A stretch of 64,000 nucleotides of DNA from QNBT01 sp964563335 (GCA_964563335.1 CAZLWL010000003.1:1-64000); one strand, 5' to 3'. Counted from the stretch's first letter, positions 1 to 8,536 are shown. Numbers and translations: made by a program. Notes: generated from the sequence alone by a model not told the origin.

Positions 1-733
1 GGCCGGTGCCGGTGCCGTAATACAATGCCCCTGTGTAAAGATATGCGTTATGTTGGCCGTTGTTGGGGTCGATTGCCAGATCCGCTGCATTTCGCCCCAC
101 ATCACGAGTCCCCAGATGCGCCCAGTTGTCGGTGTCATAATAATGCACGGTCGTTGTATTATTCCCAATGTACAATCTATTCCCATCTAATGCTAATCCA
201 AATGCCCCCAAACCGCCCAAGCCTACAAGCGTAATATACGGATCTCCCGCGCTATACGGCTGGGTCGGGTCGTCAGGGTCTCTCAGTTCCAGCTTTTCAC
301 CTTGCGCATCCCATCCTAAAATGTAAAGTTTGTCGCCCTCTCTCGAAACCGCATAGATAAGTTCCTTTCCCTCATCTGCAACAATTCCTGCAAAATCAGA
401 TGCGTAGCAAGGCGCACCACCTAAGTCTATAAATCCTTTCTGCCGCAGGCTCTTTGCACCAGCCCAGACTATTTTGCCTTCATCCTCGTACGTAATGAAT
501 AAAAGTTCAAGTTGCGAACTGATTGTAACATCGACTGAACCGTTAGCGTAATCAGTAACCTCAACGTCAGCCTGATATTCCAATTGATCGCCCCGGATTT
601 CATACGCCCTGAGCGTGCTGGCATGATGGTCCGTGATAGCATAAACAGATTTTGCATATGCAAAATTGTTGCCGACTGAACAAACGAAAATTACAAGCAA
701 TGATACCACTCCGATAATTTTTACCTGTCTCAT
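1..733 (-). CDS. Secreted beta-propeller protein, 3' end beyond window
   Basis: Open frame from ATG at 733 to the left edge, 244 codons without a stop. The start is preceded by AAAGGAG at good spacing and encodes a signal peptide (MRQVKIIGVVSLLVIFVC, cleaved near FAYA). The mature part has repeats of the type 'aDFAGIVADEGKELIYAVS' and 'GLALDGNRLYIGNN', like NHL/YVTN-type propeller blades that alternate a predicted strand with an Asp-rich turn. It is paralogous to the protein at 1566-2693, sharing the 'tVhyYdTdnWAH' blade and a 'LAIDPNNG' segment. It lies 30 bp downstream of a PEP-CTERM gene on the same strand, so the two are probably co-transcribed. Whether it ends in its own PEP-CTERM signal is not visible. 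The ligand is unknown. Confidence 0.75.
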   Translation of the reverse strand, partial: MRQVKIIGVVSLLVIFVCSVGNNFAYAKSVYAITDHHASTLRAYEIRGDQLEYQADVEVTDYANGSVDVTISSQLELLFITYEDEGKIVWAGAKSLRQKGFIDLGGAPCYASDFAGIVADEGKELIYAVSREGDKLYILGWDAQGEKLELRDPDDPTQPYSAGDPYITLVGLGGLGAFGLALDGNRLYIGNNTTTVHYYDTDNWAHLGTRDVGRNAADLAIDPNNGQHNAYLYTGALYYGTGTG

Positions 734-763
734 ATCCTTGCTCCTTTTGTGATTACAACCAAT

Positions 764-1522
764 TTACCTTTGGCGCTTTCTAAAAAATAGAAGACCTGTC
801 ATAATTATTACTAACGTCGATGGTTCTGGGATTTCGTATAGAACGACTCGTGAGTACGCTCCAGCAACGGAAAAATCGATAGTGAAAATTGTACCGTCTT
901 CCCACTCCCCACTTACAAAGCCATAACCATATCCACCTCCAATATCAGTCTTACTCAGGTCGTATCCGAAAATATTAATTAGACCTGAGTTCTCAGCCAC
1001 CAAATAATCGAATCCAGCACCCCCAGAAAGATTAAACGTACCGAATTCTAACGCTGCAAGGTGGTCTACTGAGCCGCCCGAGACGTTTACCACACCATAC
1101 TCGCTGGCGACCAGAGAAAACACATCTGCGCTGTCTGAAACGTTAACTATACCAGTATCATAAGCATGTAGACCACGCACTGAACCTCCGAAGACATTTA
1201 CGTTGCTAAAGTCAAGAGCGTCAAGTGTATATACTGTTCCGCCGCTGACATTGATTGTGCTTTGGTTATACGCAAATACTTCAGTTTGGCCACCGGATAC
1301 ATTGAGTGTACTGAAATCGTAAGTGAGTATATTGTAAGCAGACCCGCCGGTCATATCTACCGTAGTATGGTCCGGCAGCGTATCGAATAACCGAACGTTC
1401 GCGTACTCATCTCCTTCCTGGATTATACCATCGTCATAAAAATCCCAGTCAATCGCCGCTTGGAGATTACAAGCTGACATTGCCACAATAACTGGCACAA
1501 GTAAAAGAATTTGCGTTTTCAT
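764..1522 (-). CDS. PEP-CTERM protein with SGG-type beta-helix repeats
   Basis: 252 residues from ATG at 1522, which has AAAGGGAGA just upstream; the longer frame to 1591 runs into the promoter and was not used. An N-terminal signal peptide (MKTQILLLVPVIVAMSA) is followed by about six 20-24 residue repeats of the form 'stvNVSGGsVyxLxAxDf', a pattern that fits a right-handed beta-helix with one turn per repeat. The C-terminus is a PEP-CTERM signal: PEPST, a hydrophobic stretch, then RKRQR, which exosortase would process at the cell envelope. No exosortase gene is in the window. The neighbouring propeller genes and the second SGG protein at 2772-3410 indicate a duplicated cassette. Surface or extracellular role inferred; function unknown. 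Confidence 0.85.
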   Translation of the reverse strand: MKTQILLLVPVIVAMSACNLQAAIDWDFYDDGIIQEGDEYANVRLFDTLPDHTTVDMTGGSAYNILTYDFSTLNVSGGQTEVFAYNQSTINVSGGTVYTLDALDFSNVNVFGGSVRGLHAYDTGIVNVSDSADVFSLVASEYGVVNVSGGSVDHLAALEFGTFNLSGGAGFDYLVAENSGLINIFGYDLSKTDIGGGYGYGFVSGEWEDGTIFTIDFSVAGAYSRVVLYEIPEPSTLVIIMTGLLFFRKRQR

Positions 1523-1562
1523 AATGGTCTCCCTTTCAATAAGTTTTTCAAACCTCTTTACT

Positions 1563-1591
1563 ATTTTAACATGATACGCAAATAGTGTCAA
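1563..1591 (-). promoter_or_regulatory. Sigma70-type promoter for the PEP-CTERM gene at 764-1522
   Basis: On the minus strand TTGACA (1586-1591) and TAAAAT (1563-1568) are separated by exactly 17 bases, leaving a leader of roughly 35 bases before the ATG at 1522. It overlaps the stop codon of the truncated propeller frame. The start of the divergent XRE gene lies 26 bp away, so that regulator could bind here. Confidence 0.7.
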
Positions 1592-2693
1592 GCCCTTTTG
1601 ATGATAAATTTATGTTATGGCAACAAAAGCCCAACACAGTACGAAATACCGTCTGATTCCCGGCTATCTTCGGCAAATGCGGGTAAATGCGGGACTTACG
1701 CAACGTCAGATCGGAAAAATACTCGGTAAACCCCAAAGCTATATCCACAATTGCGAAACAGCCAATCGGAGGGTGGATATCACAGAATTTATCTCCTGGG
1801 CTAGGGCCTGCGGCATAAATCCCAAAACATCCTTCTCGAATTTGCTTAAAATCCTTGAATGATGTGTCAAATACCCTGTTAGTATGGTCAAGCAAAGAGG
1901 CGTATACAAGACCGGTATTTGGATCGACTGCCAGACCAGAAACTCCTGAATCGGAAGGTGTTATGATCAAATAATTGTTCGGGTCATCCAGATCAACCCT
2001 GACAAGATTGTCATGGTTAAATAATCCACCAAAGTAACCGTACCTGTTATCTAACGAGTCATGGTAAATAGCAATCCCCCAGGCGCCATTGTCTTCCGGC
2101 AGCGTAATATCGTTACTGTCGTCATGTGCCCATGTAGTCGTATTATAACACCGCACGGTGTCCGAAGTGTCTGTTACGTAAAGATATTCTCCATCAAGGG
2201 CAATGCCCTTGCCAGATGTCAAACCTGATAAATCCTGTTGGCTTTCGAGGTCCAATGTTTCAGTAATTTCATTCCATGTATAAACATATAAGTTGTGGGT
2301 TCCTCTTCGTATAATATATATCTTATCTTTGACATCATCTGCTACAATTCCGGCAGCGTCATATACGAGGGTTTGGACCAGCGCAACCCTCTCAAGCGTC
2401 CTGGTGGAGAGAACGACAACATCATATGTATCTTCGAATGTGACAAATGCGAGGTTTAAGTCATCACTAACAGCTATGTCAATGGGTCCGACACCTGCTA
2501 CAAAATCCGATAAATCATTTACTCTAACAGGGCAGGCAAGTGTATCCCCTTCAATCGTGTAAACGTTGACAAGAGGATGCGTGTAACTGTGACTGTCGAT
2601 AGAGAACAGTGCCTTTGCCTGGGTGCCTCCCACAAATACGAAGGTTACCAAAACAAATAAAATCCCCCACGAAAAATCGTTCCTGATTCCCAT
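1566..2693 (-). CDS. Secreted beta-propeller protein, C-terminus apparently replaced
   Basis: 375 codons from ATG at 2693, preceded by GGAAGGAG. It has a signal peptide (MGIRNDFSWGILFVLVTFVF, cleaved near TQAKA) and then propeller-type repeats such as 'VAFVTFEDTYDVVVLSTRTL' (approximate), 'GIALDGEYLYVTDTSDTVRCY' in part, and 'GLAVDPNTGLVYASLLDHTN'. Up to about base 1862 it resembles the protein at 1-733. From there the frame is antisense to the XRE gene at 1617-1862 and loses the repeat pattern, so the last 95 or so residues are probably not native. There is no PEP-CTERM tail. Either a recombination event fused the XRE gene into its 3' end, or the native 3' end was deleted. The first 280 residues look genuine. 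Confidence 0.65.
   Translation of the reverse strand: MGIRNDFSWGILFVLVTFVFVGGTQAKALFSIDSHSYTHPLVNVYTIEGDTLACPVRVNDLSDFVAGVGPIDIAVSDDLNLAFVTFEDTYDVVVLSTRTLERVALVQTLVYDAAGIVADDVKDKIYIIRRGTHNLYVYTWNEITETLDLESQQDLSGLTSGKGIALDGEYLYVTDTSDTVRCYNTTTWAHDDSNDITLPEDNGAWGIAIYHDSLDNRYGYFGGLFNHDNLVRVDLDDPNNYLIITPSDSGVSGLAVDPNTGLVYASLLDHTNRVFDTSFKDFKQIREGCFGIYAAGPSPGDKFCDIHPPIGCFAIVDIALGFTEYFSDLTLRKSRIYPHLPKIAGNQTVFRTVLGFCCHNINLSSKGLDTICVSC
1617..1862 (+). CDS. Small XRE-family helix-turn-helix regulator
   Basis: 81 residues. The core 'LRQMRVNAGLTQRQIGKILG' followed by 'SYIHNCETANRRVDITEF' is a typical Cro/C1-type helix-turn-helix: helix 2 LTQRQIGKIL, recognition helix around KPQSYIHNCE. It has no extra domain, so it would be a stand-alone DNA-binding protein. 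It lies fully antisense to the 3' part of the propeller frame and head-to-head with the PEP-CTERM gene at 764-1522, whose promoter is 26 bp from its ATG. It may control that promoter (inference). No clear Shine-Dalgarno sequence is visible. Confidence 0.75.
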   Translation: MATKAQHSTKYRLIPGYLRQMRVNAGLTQRQIGKILGKPQSYIHNCETANRRVDITEFISWARACGINPKTSFSNLLKILE

Positions 2694-2771
2694 TGTACTG
2701 CTCCTTCCTGTCCTCCATAGCTTTATGCGAAGGAGGATCGTTTTTTCATTTGCTCCCACCTTGCTCTGTTT

Positions 2772-3410
2772 CTATTTCCTATTTCTTCTTCTAAAGCACA
2801 AACTTCCTGCACCGAGCAAAAGTAACGATGCCGGTTCTGGCACGAGGATAATGGTTGCGTCTGGATCGATGTAGAAAAAATTATCTATTAAATCACCGTA
2901 TTGAAGTGTTCCCGTCAAAGTACCGGTTAACATCCCGAGTTCATTTATAGTTCCTTCGGTTATTGGTCCATAACCAACTGGAATACCATCAACTGCAAAA
3001 TCACTTCCAAAGATAGTTACTTGGCTATACTCTCGGGCTGAAAGAAAATTTCCTATCGAGCCACCGGTTAGCTCTACTTGACTGTAATCGAAAGCGTATA
3101 AATCATAACCTATCGACCCACTATAAATAGTGGTATGACTGAAATCATAAGCGAATAGGTCATATCCTATCGAACCACCCGAGAGGGTAATCAGGCTATA
3201 ATCCAAAACATTAATCCAATTTGTTATTTCACCTCCATCTAAGAGGTTCAAAGTTGTGAAATAACCTCCGGGACTATCTTCCACTGATACCGGCTCGTCA
3301 ATAGTCCAGTCAACGGTATGAACTGTACCGTCATTCAATATTAGCGCTTTGACCTCAGATGTACCGAGGCATATTGCTGTTGTTATCATTACTACAATTA
3401 TCTTTTTCAT
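2772..3410 (-). CDS. PEP-CTERM protein with SGG-type repeats, second copy
   Basis: 212 residues from ATG at 3410 with GAAGGA upstream. The signal peptide is MKKIIVVMITTAICLGTS. The centre has four or so repeats 'SxvxLxGGSIGydLfAyDyS', related to those of the protein at 764-1522 but with more conserved GGSIG turns, again suggesting a short beta-helix. The C-terminus is PEPASLLLLGAGSLCF followed by RRRNRK, a textbook PEP-CTERM signal. It lies 78 bp upstream of the propeller gene at 1566-2693, mirroring the arrangement at 764-1522 and 1-733. Function unknown; likely exported to the envelope. Confidence 0.85.
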   Translation of the reverse strand: MKKIIVVMITTAICLGTSEVKALILNDGTVHTVDWTIDEPVSVEDSPGGYFTTLNLLDGGEITNWINVLDYSLITLSGGSIGYDLFAYDFSHTTIYSGSIGYDLYAFDYSQVELTGGSIGNFLSAREYSQVTIFGSDFAVDGIPVGYGPITEGTINELGMLTGTLTGTLQYGDLIDNFFYIDPDATIILVPEPASLLLLGAGSLCFRRRNRK

Positions 3411-3443
3411 GATTCAATCCTTCAATTTTTGGTTACGTTCTAA

Positions 3444-3544
3444 TACTACAGCGCCACTTAAGCCTTTTCAGGGTTCGGTGGCCCTATTATCAGCATCAAA
3501 AATGCGGTTTTTCAGTATAAAAACAGCCACATGGCGCTGTAGTA
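3444..3544. repeat. Small inverted-repeat element (MITE-like)
   Basis: Two perfect 13-base arms, TACTACAGCGCCA (3444-3456) and its reverse complement TGGCGCTGTAGTA (3532-3544), enclose 75 bases with no coding frame. Size and termini fit a non-autonomous miniature element. Only this copy was seen in the window; no target-site duplication is obvious. Confidence 0.5.
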
Positions 3545-3617
3545 CTAACATTTACGTCCAAATGGACCTTCACTCTCTTGGTTCTTGCCGGTGAGCACTG
3601 AAATTCAGAGGTGCGCA

Positions 3618-3815
3618 TTAATAAGGAGCACCGCTTTGCACAGTGCTCTGCCGAGGCCCGCTAAAGCCCGTGACGAACACAAGAAAGCAGGGCCCCATTT
3701 CGTGGCACTGAGCCTTGTGCATCTCGTCACATACAATAATTAGCGGTTTTGGCAGAGACGCCAAAAGTTCAGTGAACTTCGATATTAAATTGTCATCATT
3801 TATTATCTTAACCAT
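3618..3815 (-). CDS. Short open frame of unknown nature, possibly a remnant
   Basis: 65 codons from ATG at 3815. The first half ('LLASLPKPLIIVCDEMHKAQ') has protein-like composition and resembles an NTPase Walker-B strand (hydrophobic run then CDE), while the second half does not look like conserved protein. No good ribosome-binding site. It could be the broken start of a larger ATPase or simply a chance frame between gyrA and the PEP-CTERM cassette. Confidence 0.2.
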   Translation of the reverse strand: MVKIINDDNLISKFTELLASLPKPLIIVCDEMHKAQCHEMGPCFLVFVTGFSGPRQSTVQSGAPY

Positions 3816-3820
3816 CTACC

Positions 3821-3885
3821 GGCTCTAAGTCAACAAAAAAATCCCAAAAATCCCAAAAAACCTGCATTTTCTCCTGCTTAGAGCC
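3821..3885 (-). repeat. Inverted repeat downstream of gyrA
   Basis: Nine-base arms GGCTCTAAG (3821-3829) and CTTAGAGCC (3877-3885) flank a loop that, on the gyrA strand, contains two T-rich runs. It lies about 70 bp past the gyrA stop codon. It may help end gyrA transcription, although the long loop is not that of a standard terminator. Confidence 0.3.
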
Positions 3886-3956
3886 CCAAAATCTGGGCAC
3901 AGGCAGATTATTCAGATTCTACCAAAACCAGCGGGATAATGCAATACTTTTGTAGC

Positions 3957-6581
3957 TTAATTACTCACCCACTCACCATCAGCCGTTTTTTTCTTTCTTT
4001 TTGTTACCTTGCGTTTTTGCTCGATTGACGGCTGTTCGCCCTCGGCGGCTGTTTGTGTTGTCTCCGGTTCGTCGTCCTCGATGACGAGCCTTTCGACGGC
4101 GACGAGTTTATCGCCGGCCTTTAGCTTTATCATGCGGACGCCGGCGGTATTTCTGCCAATGGCGCGCACTTCGTCGAGGCCGGTGCGGATAATCATGCCC
4201 TTGGCGGTTATCATCATAAGCTCATCGTTGCCGTCAACCGCCTTTAGCGCAACAACTTTGCCGTTTCGCGTGGTGGTTTTTACGTTGATAAGACCCAGCC
4301 CACCCCTCTTCTGCGGCCGGTAATCGTCGAGATTCGTTCGCTTGCCGTAACCCTTCTCACACACCGTCAGCAGCGTCGAGCCTTTGCGCGGAATCACCAT
4401 ATCCACAACCTTATCACCTGCGCGCAGCTTTATGCCCTTTACGCCTCTGCTGACACGCCCCATCGAGCGGGCCTGCAGTTCGTTGAATCGCAACGCCATC
4501 CCTTGGCGCGTGCCTAAGATAATTTCATCTTCACCGCTGGTAACGGCAACACCAATCAGGTCGTCATCCAGGTCGAGTTTGATTGCGATGACACCGCTGG
4601 CTCTGGGCCTGCCATAGGCACCCAGCACCGTCTTTTTGACAAGGCCGTTTTGTGTTGCCATGACGAGTTGTCTTTTGTCAAACTTGCGGACATTGATTAT
4701 CGACGTGATTTTCTCATCGCGCAGGCGCAGGAGATTTACGATATTTCTGCCCTTGCTCTGGCGGGACATGGTTGGAAGATCATAGACCCTGAGCCAGTGG
4801 CAGATGCCGCGACTGGTAAAGATGAGAAGATAATCGAGCGTTGAAGCGGTGAATATGTCTTCAATGAAGTCGCCTTCTCTGGTAGCTGAGCCGATGATAC
4901 CCCTGCCGCCCCTGCCCTGTTTCCGATAAGTGTCAATCGGCATCCTCTTTATATATCCGCCGTGGCTTATCATCACGAGGACTTCTTCCTCGGCGACCAA
5001 ATCCTCAGCGTCAAAATCATCGAGGTCATCGGCGGTAATGACCGTTCGCCTTTTATCGCCGTATTTTTCCTTGATCTCGTAAATGTCCTCACGAATAACG
5101 TCTAACAACAAGGCCTCGTCGTTCAAAATAGCTTCATAGCCGGCTATCCGTTCAATAAGCTCGGTGTACTCTTTGGCCAGCTTCTCGATTTCCAGGCCGG
5201 TAAGCCTTTGCAGTTGCATGGTCAAAATCGCATTGGCCTGCGGGCCGGTGAGAAAATGCCGCTCTTTGGTTTTTTCCGTGACGAAGCTTTCGGGCAGTAT
5301 CTTTTTAAGTGTCGCAGTCTCGGCAAGTTTTAAGGGCTTTTTCATCAGGTTCAGCTTCGCGGTCGGCGTGTCGGGCGATTTCTTTATAATGGAAATAATC
5401 TCATCGATATCGCTGACAGCCAGGATAAGTCCTTCGAGAATATGCGCACGGTTTTTGCACCGCTTCAGAAGAAATCTGCTTCGCCTGCGAACGACGACGC
5501 GGCGGTGCTGGAGGAAAAACTTCAGCACCTGCTTGATGTTGAGCGTTTCAGGCCGCTTGTTGACCAGGGACACATTATTTATGGCGAAGGTACTCTGCAG
5601 AGGTGTAAACCGGAACAGTTTGTTCAGGACGACTTGAGCATCGGCATCTTTTTTCAGGTCAACGACTATCCGCATTCCCTTGCGGTCCGACTCATCGCGA
5701 ACGTCGGCAATCTCGGCAATCTGGCCGTTGTGGACACAATCGGCAATCTTCGAGACGATAGTGGTCTTAACCACCATGTAGGGTATCTCGGTAATGATGA
5801 TGCTCTCTTTGCCCTTGCTCTTTGCTTCGATATGGGTTGTCGCGCGGACTTTCAGGTGGCCTCTTCCGGTGACGTAGCCGTCCATGATGCCCTTGCGCCC
5901 GCAGATGATACCGCCTGTTGGAAAGTCCGGCCCAGGCAGTTTCTCCATAATGTCCTTGAATCCACAGTCGGGGTCGTCAATCATCAGCACCAGCGCATCG
6001 CAAACCTCGCCCACGTTATGCGGCGGGATGTTCGTCGCCATCCCCACGGCGATCCCGCTTGCGCCGTTGGCCAATAAATTCGGAAACCTGGCCGGCAAAA
6101 CGACCGGCTCGCTGCGAGTCTCGTCATAGTTGGGGACAAAATCGACGGTATCGCGGTTGAGGTCTTCAAGCATTTCCATTGCCGCTTCGGTCATGCGTGC
6201 TTCGGTGTATCGCATAGCGGCGGGGGGGTCGGCGTCGATGCTGCCGAAGTTACCCTGCGGGTCAACAAGCGTACGCCGCATATTCCAGCCCTGACCCATC
6301 CGAACCAAAGTTCCGTAGGTTGCCTGGTCGCCGTGTGGATGGTAGTTACCGCCGGTGTCACCGACTATCTTTGCGCATTTGCGGTGTCTGCTGCGGGGCC
6401 CGAGGTTCAAATCATTCATAGCGACCAGTATCCGCCGCTGCGATGGTTTTAGCCCGTCGCGCACATCCGGCAGGGCCCGCGCGACAATAACACTCATGGC
6501 GTAATTCAGGTAAGAATTCTTGAGTTCGTCAAGAATCCGTTTTCCCTCAAATTGCTCCTTCTTTTGCTCCTTGACATCCAT
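3957..6581 (-). CDS. gyrA: DNA gyrase subunit A
   Basis: 874 residues, the usual length. GyrA carries the DNA breakage-reunion domain of gyrase, which introduces negative supercoils together with GyrB. The N-terminal part has the winged-helix core with the catalytic tyrosine at residue 125 (AAMRYTEAR). The GyrA box needed for DNA wrapping, QGRGGRG, is at about 555-561 and is followed by the six-bladed C-terminal pinwheel, so this is gyrase rather than topoisomerase IV. The start ATG at 6581 follows GGGGAAACGC. In the quinolone-determining region the protein reads HPHGDQATYGTLVRM: Gln86 replaces the usual Ser83 (E. coli numbering) and Gly90 the usual Asp87. gyrB is not adjacent. The gene is monocistronic with its own promoter at 6665-6693. 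Confidence 0.97.
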   Translation of the reverse strand: MDVKEQKKEQFEGKRILDELKNSYLNYAMSVIVARALPDVRDGLKPSQRRILVAMNDLNLGPRSRHRKCAKIVGDTGGNYHPHGDQATYGTLVRMGQGWNMRRTLVDPQGNFGSIDADPPAAMRYTEARMTEAAMEMLEDLNRDTVDFVPNYDETRSEPVVLPARFPNLLANGASGIAVGMATNIPPHNVGEVCDALVLMIDDPDCGFKDIMEKLPGPDFPTGGIICGRKGIMDGYVTGRGHLKVRATTHIEAKSKGKESIIITEIPYMVVKTTIVSKIADCVHNGQIAEIADVRDESDRKGMRIVVDLKKDADAQVVLNKLFRFTPLQSTFAINNVSLVNKRPETLNIKQVLKFFLQHRRVVVRRRSRFLLKRCKNRAHILEGLILAVSDIDEIISIIKKSPDTPTAKLNLMKKPLKLAETATLKKILPESFVTEKTKERHFLTGPQANAILTMQLQRLTGLEIEKLAKEYTELIERIAGYEAILNDEALLLDVIREDIYEIKEKYGDKRRTVITADDLDDFDAEDLVAEEEVLVMISHGGYIKRMPIDTYRKQGRGGRGIIGSATREGDFIEDIFTASTLDYLLIFTSRGICHWLRVYDLPTMSRQSKGRNIVNLLRLRDEKITSIINVRKFDKRQLVMATQNGLVKKTVLGAYGRPRASGVIAIKLDLDDDLIGVAVTSGEDEIILGTRQGMALRFNELQARSMGRVSRGVKGIKLRAGDKVVDMVIPRKGSTLLTVCEKGYGKRTNLDDYRPQKRGGLGLINVKTTTRNGKVVALKAVDGNDELMMITAKGMIIRTGLDEVRAIGRNTAGVRMIKLKAGDKLVAVERLVIEDDEPETTQTAAEGEQPSIEQKRKVTKRKKKTADGEWVSN

Positions 6582-6664
6582 AGTCTTTGCGTTTCCCCAA
6601 AGAATTTATCGCTTCTTTCGCCGCTGCCATCGACCCCTTGACAGCCGCACTTTTCGAGGTTTTT

Positions 6665-6693
6665 AGTGTACCGCCCAACCAGCCAAAAGTCAA
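6665..6693 (-). promoter_or_regulatory. Probable gyrA promoter
   Basis: Minus strand TTGACT (6688-6693) and TACACT (6665-6670) with a 17-base spacer, about 80 bases upstream of the gyrA ATG. Confidence 0.6.
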
Positions 6694-7628
6694 TAATTTT
6701 CAAGCATTTGAAGTGAACAAAAAAGGGTGTGCCTGGTCCCGTATAATCGGCCCCGAACCGGGCCATTCCAACATCTCCTTTTTCTATTTTATTGGCCAGC
6801 CGCCGTGGGCGTCTGGTGTTTTGGTTCAAGCATGACCAATTCAACTATTGATGTTTGAAAAACTAAAGAAACAGTAACGCTCTGTCACCCCCGCGGAGGC
6901 GGGGGTCCAGAAACGCCTTGAACAGGCCTGGATTCCCGCTTTCGCGTGAATGACATCTTCGCTTTGCTTGTGCAGCAACGTTCCATTTAATATTCAAAGG
7001 TCAATAATACCTTCTTCCTCTATAACTGACAGTTCCTCAGAAGGAAAACAGTATTATACATGATGGGCATAAATACACAAGGATTATAGAGACAAATAAT
7101 GCCATGTGGCGTCATTACGATGCCGATTCAGCCAATGCAACCAAATTCTTTTCAACAAATTGAGCGAAGCTGGAGCGCAGACCGGTAACAAGAGACTGCG
7201 ACCTCAATTGTGACGGCGTTGTCAACGTAGCCGACCGCAGCATAGCAAACGCAATATGGCGGGGCGTGTTAGGAGCCAACTCGGTAAGCGAGGCGTGCCC
7301 ACTGAGGTAAGCGTTAGACCAAGTTTACCGGGATTGGGGGCCCAAAAACGGCCTGGGGCCGCTGGGCGGTATTCGCGTTTAGAACACGACAAACCGTTAA
7401 GATTGCGGGGCGGGCTTGGCCGGGGTCCGTTATATTCTGACACGTATCTCACAAAAGGCTGTTGAGGGGGGGCGTTTGAGGCTCAAATTTATTGGACTGG
7501 GAAGGTCTTCCTGTAAAAAATTTTTGCCTTTATTGCAGCCAAAATCTGCGATGAACGGGCACAGATGCGGTTATTGTGGGACCATGCGGGCTGGGAGAAT
7601 TTTCCCGGGGCGGGCGGCAAAAAAAGGC
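6694..7628. other. Long spacer without a recognisable gene
   Basis: About 930 bases between the gyrA promoter and the next promoter. It contains one palindromic repeat (6885-6955). The GC-rich stretch 7160-7460 has several short frames on both strands that look like translated non-coding DNA. I compared the latter by eye with RNase P RNA, tmRNA and SRP RNA core motifs and saw none. Confidence 0.5.
6885..6955. repeat. Palindromic intergenic repeat
   Basis: Begins GTCACC and ends GAATGAC. Inside, CCCCCGC and GCGGGGG (6889-6906) form a 7-bp hairpin with a four-base loop, and a second weaker palindrome lies around 6931-6947. It resembles the REP-like elements found scattered in many genomes. It is a different family from the CCCGGCGCGCCGGG elements elsewhere in the window. 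Confidence 0.5.
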
Positions 7629-7657
7629 TTGACTTTTGGGGGCCGATATGCTTAAAT
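7629..7657 (+). promoter_or_regulatory. Probable promoter of the PEP-CTERM gene group 7964-9974
   Basis: TTGACT (7629-7634), 17-base spacer, TTAAAT (7652-7657). The first gene starts about 300 bases downstream, so the transcript would have a long untranslated leader in which I recognise no known riboswitch. Confidence 0.5.
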
Positions 7658-7963
7658 ACAGCATACCTCAATATGGGGGAGGTGTGATGAACATGGTGTT
7701 TTGAAAGTTGCGAGGAATCTTTGTATTCACGTAAAGTGTCGGCACTGTAATTATTAGGTCTGCAGTGATTTAGACACGGCGGCTTTCACTTAACACCGGG
7801 GGAGGTTGATTAAGCAATTCAGTGAGGATGGTGTAACGGCTTAGGTGGTGTGTGTGCGCGCCTGCAGCCAGGGCGCAACAGGTTGTTCCTGTGAAAAATA
7901 CCGGCTGCAAATGAGGGTAGTAGAAAAAGAGGTAAAGAGGGTATTGCGAGGAAAGGTCGTTTT

Positions 7964-8536
7964 ATGCCGATGAAAAGGTTACTTTTTTTGAGCTTTCTGC
8001 TTGTCGTGATATCTGCGCAGAATGTGAGCGCGGTACCAGCTGGGTTGAAAACACCTGTATGGTCACATGAAAAGGAATTTCTTAATTTCGACGACACTCC
8101 TATAGCCCAGGTTGACTGCGACGTTTGGAAGTATGACCTTGGTCCATATCTATATACTTACCAGATAACCAATATCTCGGATACTCACCTTAGCTTCTTC
8201 ATGATGGAGATATTGGATGCCGCCGAGGCCCAGTCGCCGGACTACGATTTGGAGGGAGATTGGGTCGAGCCTGACGTCTGGGCGGTCAGTGCGTCAGGTC
8301 AAAGTGTTGACGCACTGTTTAACACCAATGCGCTCGATATAGGCGAGATGTCTGCGCTTCTATGGTACCTAAGTGATTACGAGCCTAGTTGGGGTATTGG
8401 GACGTTGGTGGGTACGCCGGTAGGACAAATCTTTGCAACAACGGATTTGCCTACCCCGGTACCGGAGCCGGCAACGTTGCTGCTGCTTGGAACCGGTGGG
8501 TTAGCAGCTGTTATTCGTAAGAGACGGCCTGGGTAA
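7964..8536 (+). CDS. PEP-CTERM sorting-domain protein
   Basis: 190 residues from ATG at 7964, with AGGAAAGG eight bases upstream. A signal peptide (MPMKRLLFLSFLLVVISA) is followed by a compact domain of unknown type with 'YLYTYQITNIS' and 'LSFFMMEILDA', a strand-rich pattern seen in many PEP-CTERM proteins. The C-terminus is PVPEPATLLLLGTGGLAAVI then RKRRPG, a complete sorting signal. First of three same-strand PEP-CTERM genes. It shares the 'YxYxYQIxN' motif with the next protein, suggesting distant paralogy. Presumably exported and anchored or released by an exosortase encoded elsewhere. Function unknown. Confidence 0.85.
   Translation: MPMKRLLFLSFLLVVISAQNVSAVPAGLKTPVWSHEKEFLNFDDTPIAQVDCDVWKYDLGPYLYTYQITNISDTHLSFFMMEILDAAEAQSPDYDLEGDWVEPDVWAVSASGQSVDALFNTNALDIGEMSALLWYLSDYEPSWGIGTLVGTPVGQIFATTDLPTPVPEPATLLLLGTGGLAAVIRKRRPG

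Noticed and set aside
5442..6077. 211-codon plus-strand frame inside gyrA
   Set aside because: Antisense of the conserved gyrA coding region.
7222..7452. Open frame of 76 codons on the minus strand
   Set aside because: Pro/Arg-rich composition typical of translated GC-rich non-coding DNA; no ribosome-binding site.
7160..7460. GC-rich stretch considered as RNase P RNA, tmRNA or another structured RNA
   Set aside because: None of the core motifs of these RNAs could be found, and no promoter-terminator pair frames it.
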